Of a stretch of 64,000 nt of DNA, positions 1 through 12,190 are shown piece by piece. Made by a program: the position numbers and the translations under genes. The notes beneath the pieces were generated by a model. That model did no database searches, had not been told where the DNA came from, and worked only from the letters and a program-made list of their open reading frames with translations. The stretch comes from Cyanoderma ruficeps (Eukaryota; Chordata; Aves; Passeriformes; Timaliidae), in the NCBI GenBank assembly GCA_008694505.1, contig VZDJ01004378.1, positions 12,692,898 through 12,756,897 of the forward strand, given 5' to 3'. The first letter of the stretch is position 1. Every line of letters starts with the position of its first letter.

Positions 1-2034
1 GGTTTAATGCAGAATGCAGGAATAGCGCTGGAAGTTAGAACAGGAATTCAAAATCTGCTCCTGTCATAATCAACTGCTGAACTACACAATCATGTTTCCC
101 TTGTTTGCTATGGTAAATCACAGGTCTAGAGACAGGCATCAGCTCCTCACATGTCTCTAATGCTTAGCTAAATATCACCTTGCTCCTACGTCAAGCAGTC
201 CTGTATCACCCAGATACTGAAACATGCATCTATCTTATGCACACATTTAAGAGGATAATTTAACATAATTTTGCAAACAAACACTAGACCAAGAAAAACT
301 CTTTAATCTTAGGAGGTCAGGTAGAAAATGAATTTCATATGGGCCTGGTTCGTTCCACAATAGCTTGTTTCCTTGATCTAGGAAGACACTGAACGTGGAT
401 TTCTCTGCATTCTCATATACAGTCTCATCCAGCTTGCTTACACAGGAGCAGTTATACTTCCAGAGATGCAAAATAGGCATGCAGTGAAATCAGTGTGTTT
501 AATGAAAGCCTTCTGGGTAATCCATGTTAAAAATGCAGTGAGTTTGGTGTAAATGGTGTAAGTCAGCCTGGATGTCCTGTGTTCCTACCAAATTTTTATA
601 CTAAAACCATTCCAACACTTCCTAGTTTAAACTATCAGATAATATTCAGCACTCGGTATTTTTCCTTCAAAATGTTGTTATGCTACTCCAATGATGAGGC
701 AAAAAGTGATAGTTTAAAAACCTCAAAGGCAGCCAGAAAGAGGACAGGCTTATATTTAGGCAGAGCTATCCCCATGGGGAGGCAGCTCCTTGCTGCAGAT
801 GGCAGCTCCCTGTCCATGCTGCCCAGCCCAACTCTGGGCTCCCCTCTCCGGGACAGCAGGTCTTGGCTCTCTGTAGGTTTCCATCACTGTAATTGGTGAT
901 CCTGCTCTTGCTTGTAATTCCTGCAGGATGCATCTTTTAAAGACCAAGGTATTTTGAAACACTTCCAGAACACCAGTGACATTGTCAGAGATAACAGATT
1001 CCCTTTTCTTTTTTCAGACATATTTACAAACGATTTTTAAAAAATATTGAAAACATTGGATTGACAATTGCATTAACTAAGACAATTAGAAGATAAGGTA
1101 TGTTTTTAGATAAAGGAAAGGTCATATGCAGCCAGCAGGGCAGATGGCAGGAAACTTGGACCCTGATGTAAATTTTGAAGTTAAGAAACAGAGTTGCTAG
1201 GTGGAGTTTCAGTTTCTCCCTTTTAGGGTTGCACTACAATAGAAGGATAACATTTTACAAAATATAAAGATCTCATCTGTGTTAAGATGGCCCCAAAGGC
1301 AGGGTAAGATGCAGAAACTCCTGAGTGAAATACAAGCTTTAGTAAAGAGTGGGGCCAGTGCTGCTGGTGAACAAAACAAAAATGGAGGATGATAGTCAGA
1401 GATGCTGTAAAGCAATAGAAAAGTAGTCAGGAGTTTCATATTAGAAATAGTGTTCATTTAGCACAAAGACAGCTTTGCATCTGACCAAAGCACACTCTGC
1501 ATGTTCGATGCAGAAGTAGACATGTTTACATTGCCTAATCGAAAAAAGGTTTTGGCACATGCTTGTCATGCAAACGGCAGGTCTTAAAAACCTTTGGAAT
1601 TTGGTGCAACTCTAACAAATCTTTCCATACACTTAAGTAGTCTGTTTTAAATGCAAAATCAACCCTGGTACTCCTTTGCCACTGTCTTTAATAGATGGCC
1701 GAGTTGGAGGGGCTATGCGCATGCCATGTAGAGGATCTGCCAGTGCCTGGCAAAAGCAGATTGGCATAGAGAAGTGTGTTCTGGCAAAGAGCAGATCCTT
1801 TGCTAATGAATCAGCGCAAGCAGTTCTGTTTGGACAGAAACAGACTATAAAATGCCAGCTCAGCAGGAATCCTTCCTTGAATACATCAAAGCTGTTCCTT
1901 TCTACATGGCACAGCTACCATCTTTCTAAGAATTTCTAGGCCAGTATTCTTGTTTTCAAATAGTTTTTAAAAGTATATAACCCCTGCCCTGCCCCAAATG
2001 TCCACAAATGAATAAAAACTGATGTAAAAATTAG
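1..2034. other. Unannotated non-coding stretch
   Basis: No gene or recognisable repeat. Around 740-900 the base composition turns locally GC-richer, but both strands carry short overlapping frames with no familiar protein motif. A GCGCATGC octamer at 1717-1724 resembles part of an NRF1 site but is incomplete and isolated. Confidence 0.6.
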
Positions 2035-2090
2035 AAGCATCAAAATATTAAAAACATTAACCAAGCATCAAAATATTAAAATAATCAATC
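2035..2090. repeat. Two-copy tandem duplication, 28-bp unit
   Basis: Units 2035-2062 and 2063-2090 both begin AAGCATCAAAATATTAAAA and then diverge slightly in an AT-rich tail. The adjacent placement points to replication slippage rather than a mobile element. No coding role is visible. Confidence 0.8.
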
Positions 2091-4887
2091 ATGCAAAGCA
2101 TGAGCATAGCTGGTTACAGTCCCCCCTTGCTTATTGTGATGATTGTATGTTAAAAAATGTGTTGCTTTTTTCCTGAAGAAGTAGATATGTTGAACACTTA
2201 TTTTCTTTATCTGGGTATTTATTTTTTTTCCATAATGTTTGATTTCCTCTATAACTAAGCACTAAAGTACTAATATTATCTGCATGAAATAGATTTCAGT
2301 TGCATCAGTAACTGTGTATCAGCAACTGTGGGATAGTTTTGCTTATTTCAGCAGATTGCGATAAAATAATCAGAAGTAATATCAGAAGTAACACAATAGC
2401 TGAGCTCTCTTATAGCATTTCTGAGGCTATGGATTCTGTAAAAGAATAAGAAAACAGCAGGTCAATGTGTTACTAATTATAATAGCGTGGTTGTGGTGTT
2501 GTGGCTGTTCCAAGGCAGGGAAGCTGCAGAGAGTGGAAACCTGTGAGTTCATCTCCACCTTTGTGAGGGGCAGCCACAGTACACAGAGACACGGGGCACT
2601 AAGCACATGGATCAGCACTACAGCCCCATCTGGGTGCTGGGCAGGAGCAGGGGAGCGCTCCCAGCCACAGGATGTTCCCCAGCTGAGACAGTATGTAGCA
2701 GAGATTTGGAGGTAACACTGCTTTCATAGGTCTTCCCACTTTGTTTCACACTGTTAAGAAAAATAGCACTTGCTACCTGTCGTAAAAAAGGCATGAATGT
2801 TGTGTTGTCTTGCAAGTATCAGGCTTATGGGAAGGGCTCACAGACTGCTTATGTTGGTGCAGAAGGAGGAGACGACAGAGTTGAGTAGTGTTTCCGGCCA
2901 AGCCAGATTGAGTGTCCTTCAACATTTCTCAGCAGTTTCAGCCCTATGTCTTAATTTCAGCATCATTTAGGTGTACTGGATTAGACTCAGGCGCTGTATG
3001 GGTTAGTGATCTTCTGCAAAGTGTCATTTTTTAAATGATAACTAGTAGTATGCATTGGTAAGAAACTGGATGGGAAACTTGGACATGTCAACAAGTGGGA
3101 TGAGGGAGATACACCTGATAAGGTAAGCAGTGTACAATGGTTTTCTTGTTTTGCTGTTGATGTGCAACAGTACAAGGAAACTGGTCACATCAGAGACGGG
3201 GGAGGGGGATGCCATACCCAGGGCTCCTGCTGAGAGCTCAGGGAAAAAGCAGCTCTTTGGCATGTTTCATGAGTGTTCAAACATCCAAGGCTGCTGCTAT
3301 TGCTGTAGATCTGCTGCACTCTGAGATCAGAGCACCACCTGTGGCTTTGGATTGAATATTACAGAAGACACATCACTCCTATGCGAAAGAGAAATCTTCT
3401 CTTGGGAACAAGAGGTTCTTGCCATTTCTGGGTAAGCAAAGCAAGCTGTTTGTGAGAGGTGAAGGACTTGTCTTGATGTCACAACTGGATCTGCTGAGAC
3501 CATCTCTTGCTGTGCCAGAAAGAACCAAAATATGGCCTGAGAGATGTCCTGGAATGTATATGAACATATGGTGCAAACAGGCTAGCAGGATGGAAGCTGT
3601 GAGACAGAAAGTTTTGTGAGGTACGGAGAAGAAGACACACAAAGAGAGGATTTTTTTTTTTAAAGCTATACCATATAATATGCAGCAGTTAGGCAGAGGT
3701 GCAGTTTCAGAGCAAGACTGAATTAGAGGCATTAACGAACACAGAATTCAGCAAGAAATAAAGTAAATAATAAGCACATAAAAATACACAGGGTAGAAAG
3801 TACATTGAAAATAGCCTCTTCCTGGGTATGCCCATGATTTTCTACCAGACTAATTCAGCACCTACACCTTTTTTTGAGAGTATTTAGGGTCCAAAAATGG
3901 AGATCCTCCATGAAGTAACTTCTCGAACTTACCTTGCTTGATGAAACCGAACTTCCTTAAAATTCAGCTAAGTCCAAGTACTGATGGAGATGGTGGGGTT
4001 TTTTTGCTATAATGACTTCATAAGAAGTGAGAAATTCAAGTTCAGATCCCTACTTTGCCAGTTCTCTGTTGAGCTTTGCTCTGTTCAAATCTCAATCCCC
4101 TGCTGCCCAAAGGCTCTTCCGAAGTTAGGGTATAAATTATAGCAAAAGGACTGGAAGGCAGGGAGGACGTTAAAGCAAAGGATACTTTTTCATGAGTCCA
4201 GGAGAAGAGGAATAAGAGGGTCACGAGGGACCTGGAGGCTGTATCTCAAATGTTTGACTTGGAATTATTGCAAAATCACTGTTTAGAGCTGGAGCTATAA
4301 TATTCACACCCTCCTTTTTTTAAAATAAGCATTTAGAGTAAATCTGATTTCAGTCCTTCAACACATTAATTCTCCAAATACAAAAATGGGGATAATAATA
4401 GCTGCCTTCTCACAGCCAGTATGTGAAACTAAATTCTTGAATGTGTATGAGACTCTCAGATACGGTTCTGAATTTTTCCCTATGGTCAATTGGGAGGAAA
4501 AGAGCCAATATCTCTATAAATAAGGCTTTGAATCAGTGGGCAGCTAGTAAGAAAAAAAGCAAAATATTTAAGAACTGCTCCTGGTTTTGCAGCAATCTCT
4601 TATTAAAACAAAGTATAAGTGATAATACTGTGACAAAGAGTGTGAAATTATAAAAGTCTTTACTAGATAGAACATACAATTTTTTTAGCACTTTATCTCT
4701 CTGAAGCGATGAATGAGCTAAATTCTGCTTTTCTGAGAGGGCTTCTTAAAAAATCCTCTGTTAGAATACTCTCCACTATTGATAATTAAACCTGTCAAAT
4801 GCCCTGAAAATCCAAAAATGTCTGTGTTGTTATCCAAAAAGGATGGTTGACACAATTCTGTCAACATGTTTTTCTGATAACTTCTTT
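2091..4887. other. Unannotated non-coding stretch
   Basis: AT-rich sequence without a recognised gene or transposon. It contains a 12-bp tandem doublet at 2369-2392 (ATCAGAAGTAAT then ATCAGAAGTAAC) and a T-run near 3652-3661. The frame at 3379-3732 (minus, 117 codons) is overlapped by open frames on the other strand and shows no family motif. Confidence 0.55.
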
Positions 4888-5068
4888 GGGCACTGGAATC
4901 ATCTGCCCAGGGGGGTGGTGGAGTCACTGTCCCTGGGGGTGTTAATAAAAAGACTGGATGTGGCACCCAGTGCCATGGTTTAGTTGATAAGGTGGTGCTA
5001 GGTCATAGGTTAGATTTGATGATCTCAAAGGTTTTTTCCAACCTACTTAAGTCTCTGATTTTGTGATG
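4888..5068 (+). mobile_element. CR1 LINE 3' fragment, sense orientation
   Basis: The block matches the CR1 3' end in order. First comes the end of the ORF2 region (CACTGGAATCATCTGCCCAG, then a run like ggtggtggagtcactgtccctgg), then the gtggcacccagtgccatggtttagttga segment. It ends with gatctcaaaggttttttccaacct and a degenerate octamer tail near 5049-5068. It is 5'-truncated, as most CR1 insertions are, and clearly mutated. No target duplication is evident, as usual for CR1. Confidence 0.92.
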
Positions 5069-7230
5069 TAAAGTGATAAGCAAGAAATTGTGATATACCT
5101 GAAGGCAGATAGAGGTTGCATCTTTTTCTGTACAAAGTCATCTCTTTGTGTAACTACACATGCCTGTATGCTCATACTCCCTCTGCCCACTGGCATATAG
5201 TTATGTGACACATAAATATTTAATCTGCTTTATACTGGAGTGGCCACATAAGAGGTAATATTTAAGGACATAAAAGGTCTTGTGGGAGATGGCATCACAG
5301 ATAAGAAATAAAGGCACACAAAGGAGCTACTGAATGGTCAGAACCTCCTTTAAAGAAAATGTAAGACAGCATTCCTGAGAGAACCACCTACTGCCAATTC
5401 ACTCAGCATTTCATGAATGGCCTTGTTTATAGAAGTGCTTGAAAAAATTTAACCTGTCTCACTTGTTTGCACACAAATTACAGCTCTACCTTCATAAAAA
5501 TCTCTGCTTTTTGAAAGCTCCCTTTAGCACCCAGTACACTTCTGTATATCAATTACTTTTAGGTAGCCCAGAACAGTTTCAGAAACAAGCAGTGAACTGA
5601 AAATGTCTGCATTCATTACATTAGGTAATTCCTTTTTTTCATTCCACCAGGATGAAGTGTTTGGCATATTTATGTTAATTTATATTCATTCACTGGAAAC
5701 TGTCAGCAACATCTGATAGACTTTGGGGTCTCTTAAACTGAATGCCCCTGTGGACACCAGTGGCCCAGAAACATCTGTCGTCTCCTCCCTGGCAGGATTC
5801 AGAGGAAGGGACAAGAGGAGGAAGTGCTCTGCAGGGTCTGGCTTCTGGCTGCTGCTTGCTCTCATGCGAAAGGACTGGAGGGACTAAAATTACATGGGAC
5901 ACAAAGCCAACACTATTTAAATAATAAGCAACTCTGCCCCTGTTTAAATGCGCCCCTTCTCCCTCTCAAATCACAGATGATGCAGTTTATTTGTTCCCTC
6001 AGTGCATGGATGAGGTTTTCTGGTGAGAAAGGTCTGGCTGAAGCCCTGTCCATAAGAGATAGAAAAGATGTTGATGGATGCGGAAAAGAAATGAGTTCAG
6101 ATATCAAGATATGCTGCATGATAGAACCTTCTACATACTATGCCTTTGTATTTTTGTCCTCAAGGTCTCTCAGATTTCTAGATGTTCTTCACTGGCTAAA
6201 ATCCTCTTTTCACTTGCCTGTTAGTATTTACAAAAGTTTCTGACATAAAGCTCACCTTAGTGCATATGTGGTCAGGCTGTTGTGTTGTGTTTGGTTTGGA
6301 GCTAACCTTGCCTATCACTGAGATAAATGAAAGGTCATCCATCAGCCATTCAATGTTCCTTCTGACTGGCAGCAATTCAGAGTAGGGAATTCTAACTACC
6401 TATTGAGGTAACATACCTTAATCCAGTTCTTATCCCGTCATTGCTGAAGATGTAATACACAACATCTGAAGTTTTTTTAAAACTTTTAATATCAGAAGTC
6501 TAGATGTGGGACATTTATGGCAGACAGAGTGTGTGATTTAACTTTGCTTGTGGAGCTACTGAAATTTCTTCATCTTCACAGTGTAACAGAGCTCATACTA
6601 TTCCTTGGAGTAATCCATAAGACCATCTGTTGTGCATAAAGAAAGTGCTGAAAATAGTAGAAAGTTCAGTCTTCTGTGCTTTGGTTTGGAAAAGAGCCAG
6701 CCACCACCGAAGATGAGAGAAGACACCTTGAGGAGAGCAGTTCACAGGTGGAGGCAGGAGAGGACTGTAGTCCTCTACTGGAGTATCCTGCAAAGAAGGG
6801 ATGATGAAACTAATTTCAAAGGAGAATTTCTTTGTTATTATAGAAATGGAGATAAAAGCATTGTTAATTCACAGGAAAATCAATTTAATTTTTTAATTTT
6901 TTGCTGAACTCATTAAAAGCTGGCAGCTTTTCTCAGGTATTGCTGTTCCTCTGATATTGGATGAAAAATGAAGCTTCTAGCCTGTCAGAGCGTGAACTAG
7001 TGGCAGCAGAGCAGCTCAGCAGTAGTTCTTTTCCCCTCTTCTGAGAACTGTCTTCCATTTTGTTTGTCTTGTTTTTTACACTTTCTCCCTCAATAATTTT
7101 TCCCCCACATAATTGTGATTTGAAATATGTGTGCTGACAGAGAAGTTAAGATTGATGACCTCTTATGTTCTTCTGGTCAGAGAAGATGAATCAAACTAAA
7201 TTGTTTTACTAGTTAATAAAAAAAGCTTAC
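5069..7230. other. Unannotated non-coding stretch
   Basis: No recognised repeat or gene. The longest frame is 5824-6243 (plus, 139 codons). Its translation has no familiar domain, its N-terminal part is overlapped by frames on the opposite strand, and it has no supporting splice structure, so I do not call it a gene. Confidence 0.55.
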
Positions 7231-7258
7231 TTCTTTTTTCTTTTTTTTTTTTTTTTTN
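7231..7258. repeat. Poly-pyrimidine/poly-T tract ending in N
   Basis: A T-rich tract with 17 consecutive T at 7241-7257 is followed by one N at 7258. The N is most likely an unresolved homopolymer length or a small assembly join, so true length is unknown. Confidence 0.85.
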
Positions 7259-10154
7259 AAATAATGACAGGGAAGGCAGTTGGATGCAATGTGGTTGTGA
7301 TTGCTAAAAAATAAAGGTAGCTATGGGCAATGTGCCAGCTTGTTCAGACTGAGACTTCGTTCTTGGCTCAGGAGGAACTATCTGAATTTTTTAAGTTCAT
7401 AATGTAAACAGCTGTCAATTTGCTTTTGTAACAAGAACTAATATGGCTTTAAATAGCCAAACTATTTTTACTTTTATAAATGATCCTGGGTTTATTTCTT
7501 GTCTCATTCAATGTCAGTTGAGGAACATGTGATCCTTGGAGATCAAACTATAGTTGTAGATAATGAATCCATTAAGCTTGTCATTTTTTGGTTTTCATGG
7601 AACATGCTTCAGAAGGCTAGGAAAAAAACCACGACAGAATAAACCCACGTATTTCTAAGCACTGATAGAAAAATTGCCACTATTTTTGACTAGAATTTTT
7701 TCCTATTTTTGAAAGATTCCTATTAGGAGCAGCCTTATCAGGGATGATTTACTGCAGACATCAGAGTGCTGCAGGATTTGAGAGATCCCATTGCAGATAT
7801 CAGAAAGAGCAATCCTGGGATCTATTATAGGGATTGCATAGGTTCTTCTATCTCTAGTGACAGTGGCCAAAACCCTGAAGAATTCACTGTGCTTCATGCC
7901 GGCAAGAAACCATGAAATGTCCAACACATTTAAAATATTCCTTTTTCTTCTTTTTCAAGAGGTGAGTTTCCAGGCATTGGGAAGCAACGTGTTAGTGTGT
8001 GCTGCATGTCCCCCAGAAGGAATCCATCATGCATTGACCTCAAAGTGGTAGTGACTAGGCAGGGAGGATTCTGTTCTCCTATTCCCACAGCTTCATGTAG
8101 TTCAGCATGCAGGTGCACATGGTTTGTGTGTACTTGCACAGCTTAATTATGCTTTATTTCCAGGAAAATCACCAGGGGTTTGTCGGTTTTGTTTCACAGA
8201 TAGGGAATCTTCTACAACTGGCTGCAGAAGCTGTGTTCTTACACCCATTTCACTCACTGGTCCCATCCTACTCTACCACAAAAGAATGCTGAACTGCAGC
8301 CCCCAGCTGCCAACTGCACCAAGAGGCTTCTGGTTCTCGGTACTTCACCCTCAGGCCTACTTCTTACTCCTTAGGTATCCCTTGAACTATTGTGTTTGCC
8401 CTTTACCAAACTATTTCCTTTAAAGCCACTTTTTAAAAACAATTCCATTTTTAGGGAGGTGTATGGAATTAGTAGTCTTCTAGGGCACAGCTGAAGCAAA
8501 GAAACTATCCACAGACACATGCTCCCTTACTAGCTAGAGTACCTAAGAGGTCCCATGCAGAAGTGATACACAAAATTTAGCAAGGTTCTTTAAACAGAGA
8601 TATATTTATGTTTCCAAGCAGAAGTTTTGATGAGTTGCTTCACAGTCTAATCATATGCATTTTGAAGACAGTAAAGCAGGAGCTGATTAAATTCCATGCA
8701 TAGTCTGTGATTCTGTGATTTCAAGTTCTGGATTAGTGCTGACATCTGCTGTTTTTTCTTGCTAAATACATGCAACACAGGACAGGGAATTGCTGCCTGT
8801 ACGCTTTGTGCTGACTCCGTTTCATGTTCTATTGCTTGCAAGGTAACATAGATAGAAATCAAAAAGTACCGAAAAAAACCACCTCCACGGGTCAATAAGT
8901 ATCCATATGGAATTCTGAGCCATGAAATAAGGACCAGACAACAAATATGAAACTGAATTTTTATCCTTTTAAATGACTGGTAATGATTCTAAAATGAGGA
9001 AACGGCTTTAGATAGGTAACCTAAGAAAGGAAGCTGTCTATGTACAGGGTGGATATTTAGCCTGGAAAGTCCTTAGTGCAGGGATCCCTTTTCTGTCACA
9101 ATTTCTGTTACCTCTTTTCTGTTACTCTTTCTACTGGAGCCCCTAAAATGCTGGAGTCCTAATCCACAGCTGGTATAGCCAGCTGCAGGGGGAAGGGGTT
9201 ATGACAACAGTGCAAGAACCCTGTGTCCTCATTCTGCTTGTCTGCTCCGAGTTCAGACCTAGCAGCACCAGTTCAGAGTGTTCCAGCCTGGCATGGAACA
9301 AGCATGCCTATCACTCTAAGACACCAGGGCAGGTGTCACCACTCAATGTCACTGGGACTTACAAGAAAGAGCTGCTGGGAGACACCAGCTGCGTTCATAT
9401 ATATGTTGTTATATGGCTTCCATGGCCATTAGTCATCCCTGGGCTGGGCTGGATCAACAGTACTTTATATGCTTTGTATTTCCTGGGAGCCTTAACTCTT
9501 CCTGCTCCTGCCAGTAATCCTCCCTTCCAACATCATTGTGAGGGACAAAACAGTTTTAGAGATTTGTAATGAGATTTTTCTCATTATAAAAGGCATCAGG
9601 GAGAATTTAAGAGTGGGAGGTTTGGTGGAAATCCCAGATTTATTACATTGCTGCAACAAAAAACCACTTTATGTTTCTGCTCTCCAATAAAAGAAAATCC
9701 TTCACTTAAACAAAATGACCCTGTGTACTGCTCCAAATACAGCCACAGTAGCTGTCAATTGCATTCCTTTCACAAGCCATTAGAATTAAGTACACAAACA
9801 TTTATAGTTTTAGGATTTGTTTACTGTGATTAGTACCATGAGTCAGAAGGAAGCAAATTTTTCAGGTTAGTTTAAAAATCAGCAGCGCTTTAAAATAACA
9901 TTTAAATAATTTTTATCTGTGTTGTGGTATTTCAGTCCATTATAGTTTCCCTTTTCTAAACATTTTTTCTTGTAAAATGCTTCATTCCCTGTCCCACATA
10001 TCCAGGATATGAGTTTGTCAAAGATTTGAAATTAAACTGGGAGAATTGGGCAAAAGAGTGCTTTCCAAAGGATAATGCTGACTAATGATGTCATTGCTGA
10101 GGGTAAGGTTTCTGTAGTCTCTGGTGTTGATCCTATTAATGGTTTTAAAATAGA
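7259..10154. other. Unannotated non-coding stretch
   Basis: No gene recognised. At 8702-8716 there is a GTCTGTGATTCTGTGATT run that resembles a CR1 tail octamer, but nothing CR1-like lies beside it. The region 9180-9570 is moderately GC-richer and contains a 122-codon plus frame (9201-9569) with no recognisable domain. Confidence 0.5.
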
Positions 10155-10400
10155 AGAGAATAGATTTATATTAGATATAAGGAAGAAATTCTTTGCTATG
10201 AGGATGATGAGGCAGTGGAACTGCTTGCCTAGAGATCCTGTGGATGCCCCATCCCTGGAAGCGTTCAAGACAAGGCTGGTTGGGCCTTTCAGAAATGTTG
10301 TCTAGTGGAAAGGGTCTCTGCCCATGGCAGAGGTTTCAACTAGATTCTATTCAAAGGTCCCTTGCAACCCAAAACATTCCATGATTGTGATTCTTCAATG
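10155..10400 (+). mobile_element. CR1 LINE 3' fragment with ORF2 C-terminal remnant
   Basis: The sense CR1 order is preserved: ttggacattaggaagaa-like start, then a readable ORF2 C-terminus, then the 3' UTR with ggtcccttgcaaccc and a tail attccatgattgtgattctt. The plus frame that ends at 10305 reads MRQWNCLPRDPVDAPSLEAF followed by KTRL. This is the typical CR1 ORF2 C-terminal motif (RLPREVVDAPSLEVFKxRLD-like). The element is 5'-truncated, so it cannot encode a working reverse transcriptase or endonuclease. The left boundary is approximate, within about 20 bp. Confidence 0.92.
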
Positions 10401-12066
10401 ACTTCCAGTGACTCTGGATGAAGTGAGTAGCTTTTCCTCAGGAAAAAGAATAGCAGCAGGGTACAACATTGAAAAAAAAGTCAGGTCGCAAATTCAAGAT
10501 AAAGCCAAAATTTTAATCCCAGGAAAGCCAATCTAATATACTATAAGATCAGGATTTGTATTCAGTTTTTCAAGAGAGTGAGGCTATTAACTTATTGTGA
10601 TGAAAAGACAGTGACTTGCCTGACACTGAAAATATTTTTTGTTTTTGCACACAAATTAAACAACAAGTCTCAAATACAGTGTCAAAATTGTTATTATGTA
10701 AAAAAGTAAAAGGGAAATTTAGAGAAGTCACTGAAGTCCTATGAGAGGTGTTTTACATCAGAAATTACAATTAGAAAGAAATAGATGACAGGTGATGCTA
10801 ATTGTTTTGGACTACAAGAGATCTGGGCCTTTAAATTAAAATCCCAGTGAGTACAAAGAATCTCTCAGAAGTCACTGATGTTTTCATTAATCCAAAGGTG
10901 GGGCAAAATGCCTCCTTCCCAGGCCCACGCTGGGCCCTGGCCCAGGATTTCCATACCCCTGAGACCATGTTTCCATCTGTCCCTGAGCCCCTTGAGAGGT
11001 TTGTACCCACTGTGACGTGGGGAATGGCGTTTCCAGCCTTGCTTGTGCCATGAGGGTTTCTCAGGGCATGTAAGACCACGGTGCACCCAGGTTCCTTGCC
11101 TGGGTCATCTCAGGGGTGGGGTGCGTGTGTGAGTAAGGGAAAGGAGCAGATCCTTGCCTTGCTCTCAGCCACTGCTCCACCAGCTGCACTCCCTGTGTAC
11201 AGGAGGTAGTTGCTTCTGACTGTCAGTACACAAACACACTGTTCTCTCCTGAAGGGAGAATGACTATAAGAAAGTTCTTTTATTAAGGTATTTCCATTGC
11301 ATTTTAATTCAGCAAGTTGTATGAGTTTCTTTAAATTTAATGACATTATGTAATTTACCCCATAGAACTGAGAAAGTTACTGACAACATGAGGGTATTAC
11401 AAATCATACCTAAATAGTCAGGGATATTTTGTGTCTCCTGTGGTAGAGAGTCTTTGCTGTACCAAAAAAAGATTTTTTTCAGAATCCTTTTGATTAAAGA
11501 TTCCCTGTTATATCCTCAAATATTTTTTCTCATTTAGCAATCAAAATTTTTATCTTTTCTGCAAGGTATTTTTTTTGAGGTCAGATTCAGTTTTGGCTGG
11601 ATTTTGTTCTCCCAAGGTTCTTGGATATGACTACATTATTTTCTCATGGAAGTGGAGTATGGTGCTCTCTAACTGCTACCTTTGCCATGACTCTGACCCT
11701 CAAAATGGGACTTAACATTTGTGGTCCATTAGAGGATTTGGTAAAGACCTGGAGATGATACAAAGTATTTCAAGAACAGAGATAATCAATGATAATAACC
11801 TGCTCTGATTCCTCTGCATTATTCAAAAGAAGCCAGGGACAGGGAACACAGTGAAGGCTTCAGTAGTGCAATTATCTGATGCAATTGTATTTAAGTGTGA
11901 GGCAGCCACAGTACTAAGCTCTGAACCAATAAATAAAACAATTTTCATCACCTCTCTTAAACATAAACTGGACTTTAAATCTCATGAGTTTAACAGGATT
12001 TGATTGAAAAAGCTATTTCTGAAATTGTTGACTTGCAGGGCTTTTAACTAGTCTTGTTTGCATAAA
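10401..12066. other. Unannotated stretch with a GC-rich block
   Basis: Mostly AT-rich, except for a block at about 10890-11110 with many C and G runs, including a near-palindrome around 10922-10943. Frames are open on both strands here (10831-11079 minus, 10847-11053 plus), which is what GC-rich non-coding DNA gives. I recognise no protein or transposon; an old LTR fragment or a regulatory island is possible. Confidence 0.5.
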
Positions 12067-12190
12067 TCACAGAATATTCTGAGTTGGAAGGGACCTTCAA
12101 GGATCATCAAGTCCAACTCTTAAGTAAATGGCCTGTGGCCATGCCCTTGGCATTATTGCCACCGTGCTCTAACCAACTGAATTAATGCAT
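12067..12190 (-). mobile_element. CR1 LINE 3' end, antisense
   Basis: Reads as the reverse complement of a CR1 tail: TCACAGAATATTCTGAGTTG, then gaagggacc, gatcatcaagtccaact, and the segment gccaccgtgctctaaccaactga, which is typical of the CR1 3' UTR. Only about 120 bp remains. The right edge is judged by loss of similarity and is approximate. Confidence 0.93.

Noticed and set aside
1717..1724. GCGCATGC, part of an NRF1 site
   Set aside because: The second half-site is incomplete and there is no CpG island or promoter context.
5824..6243. 139-codon plus frame with hydrophobic N-terminus
   Set aside because: The start resembles a signal peptide by composition only; overlapping frames on the opposite strand and no family motif.
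8702..8716. TCTGTGATTCTGTGATT run similar to a CR1 tail
   Set aside because: No CR1 body on either side; two octamers alone are not enough.
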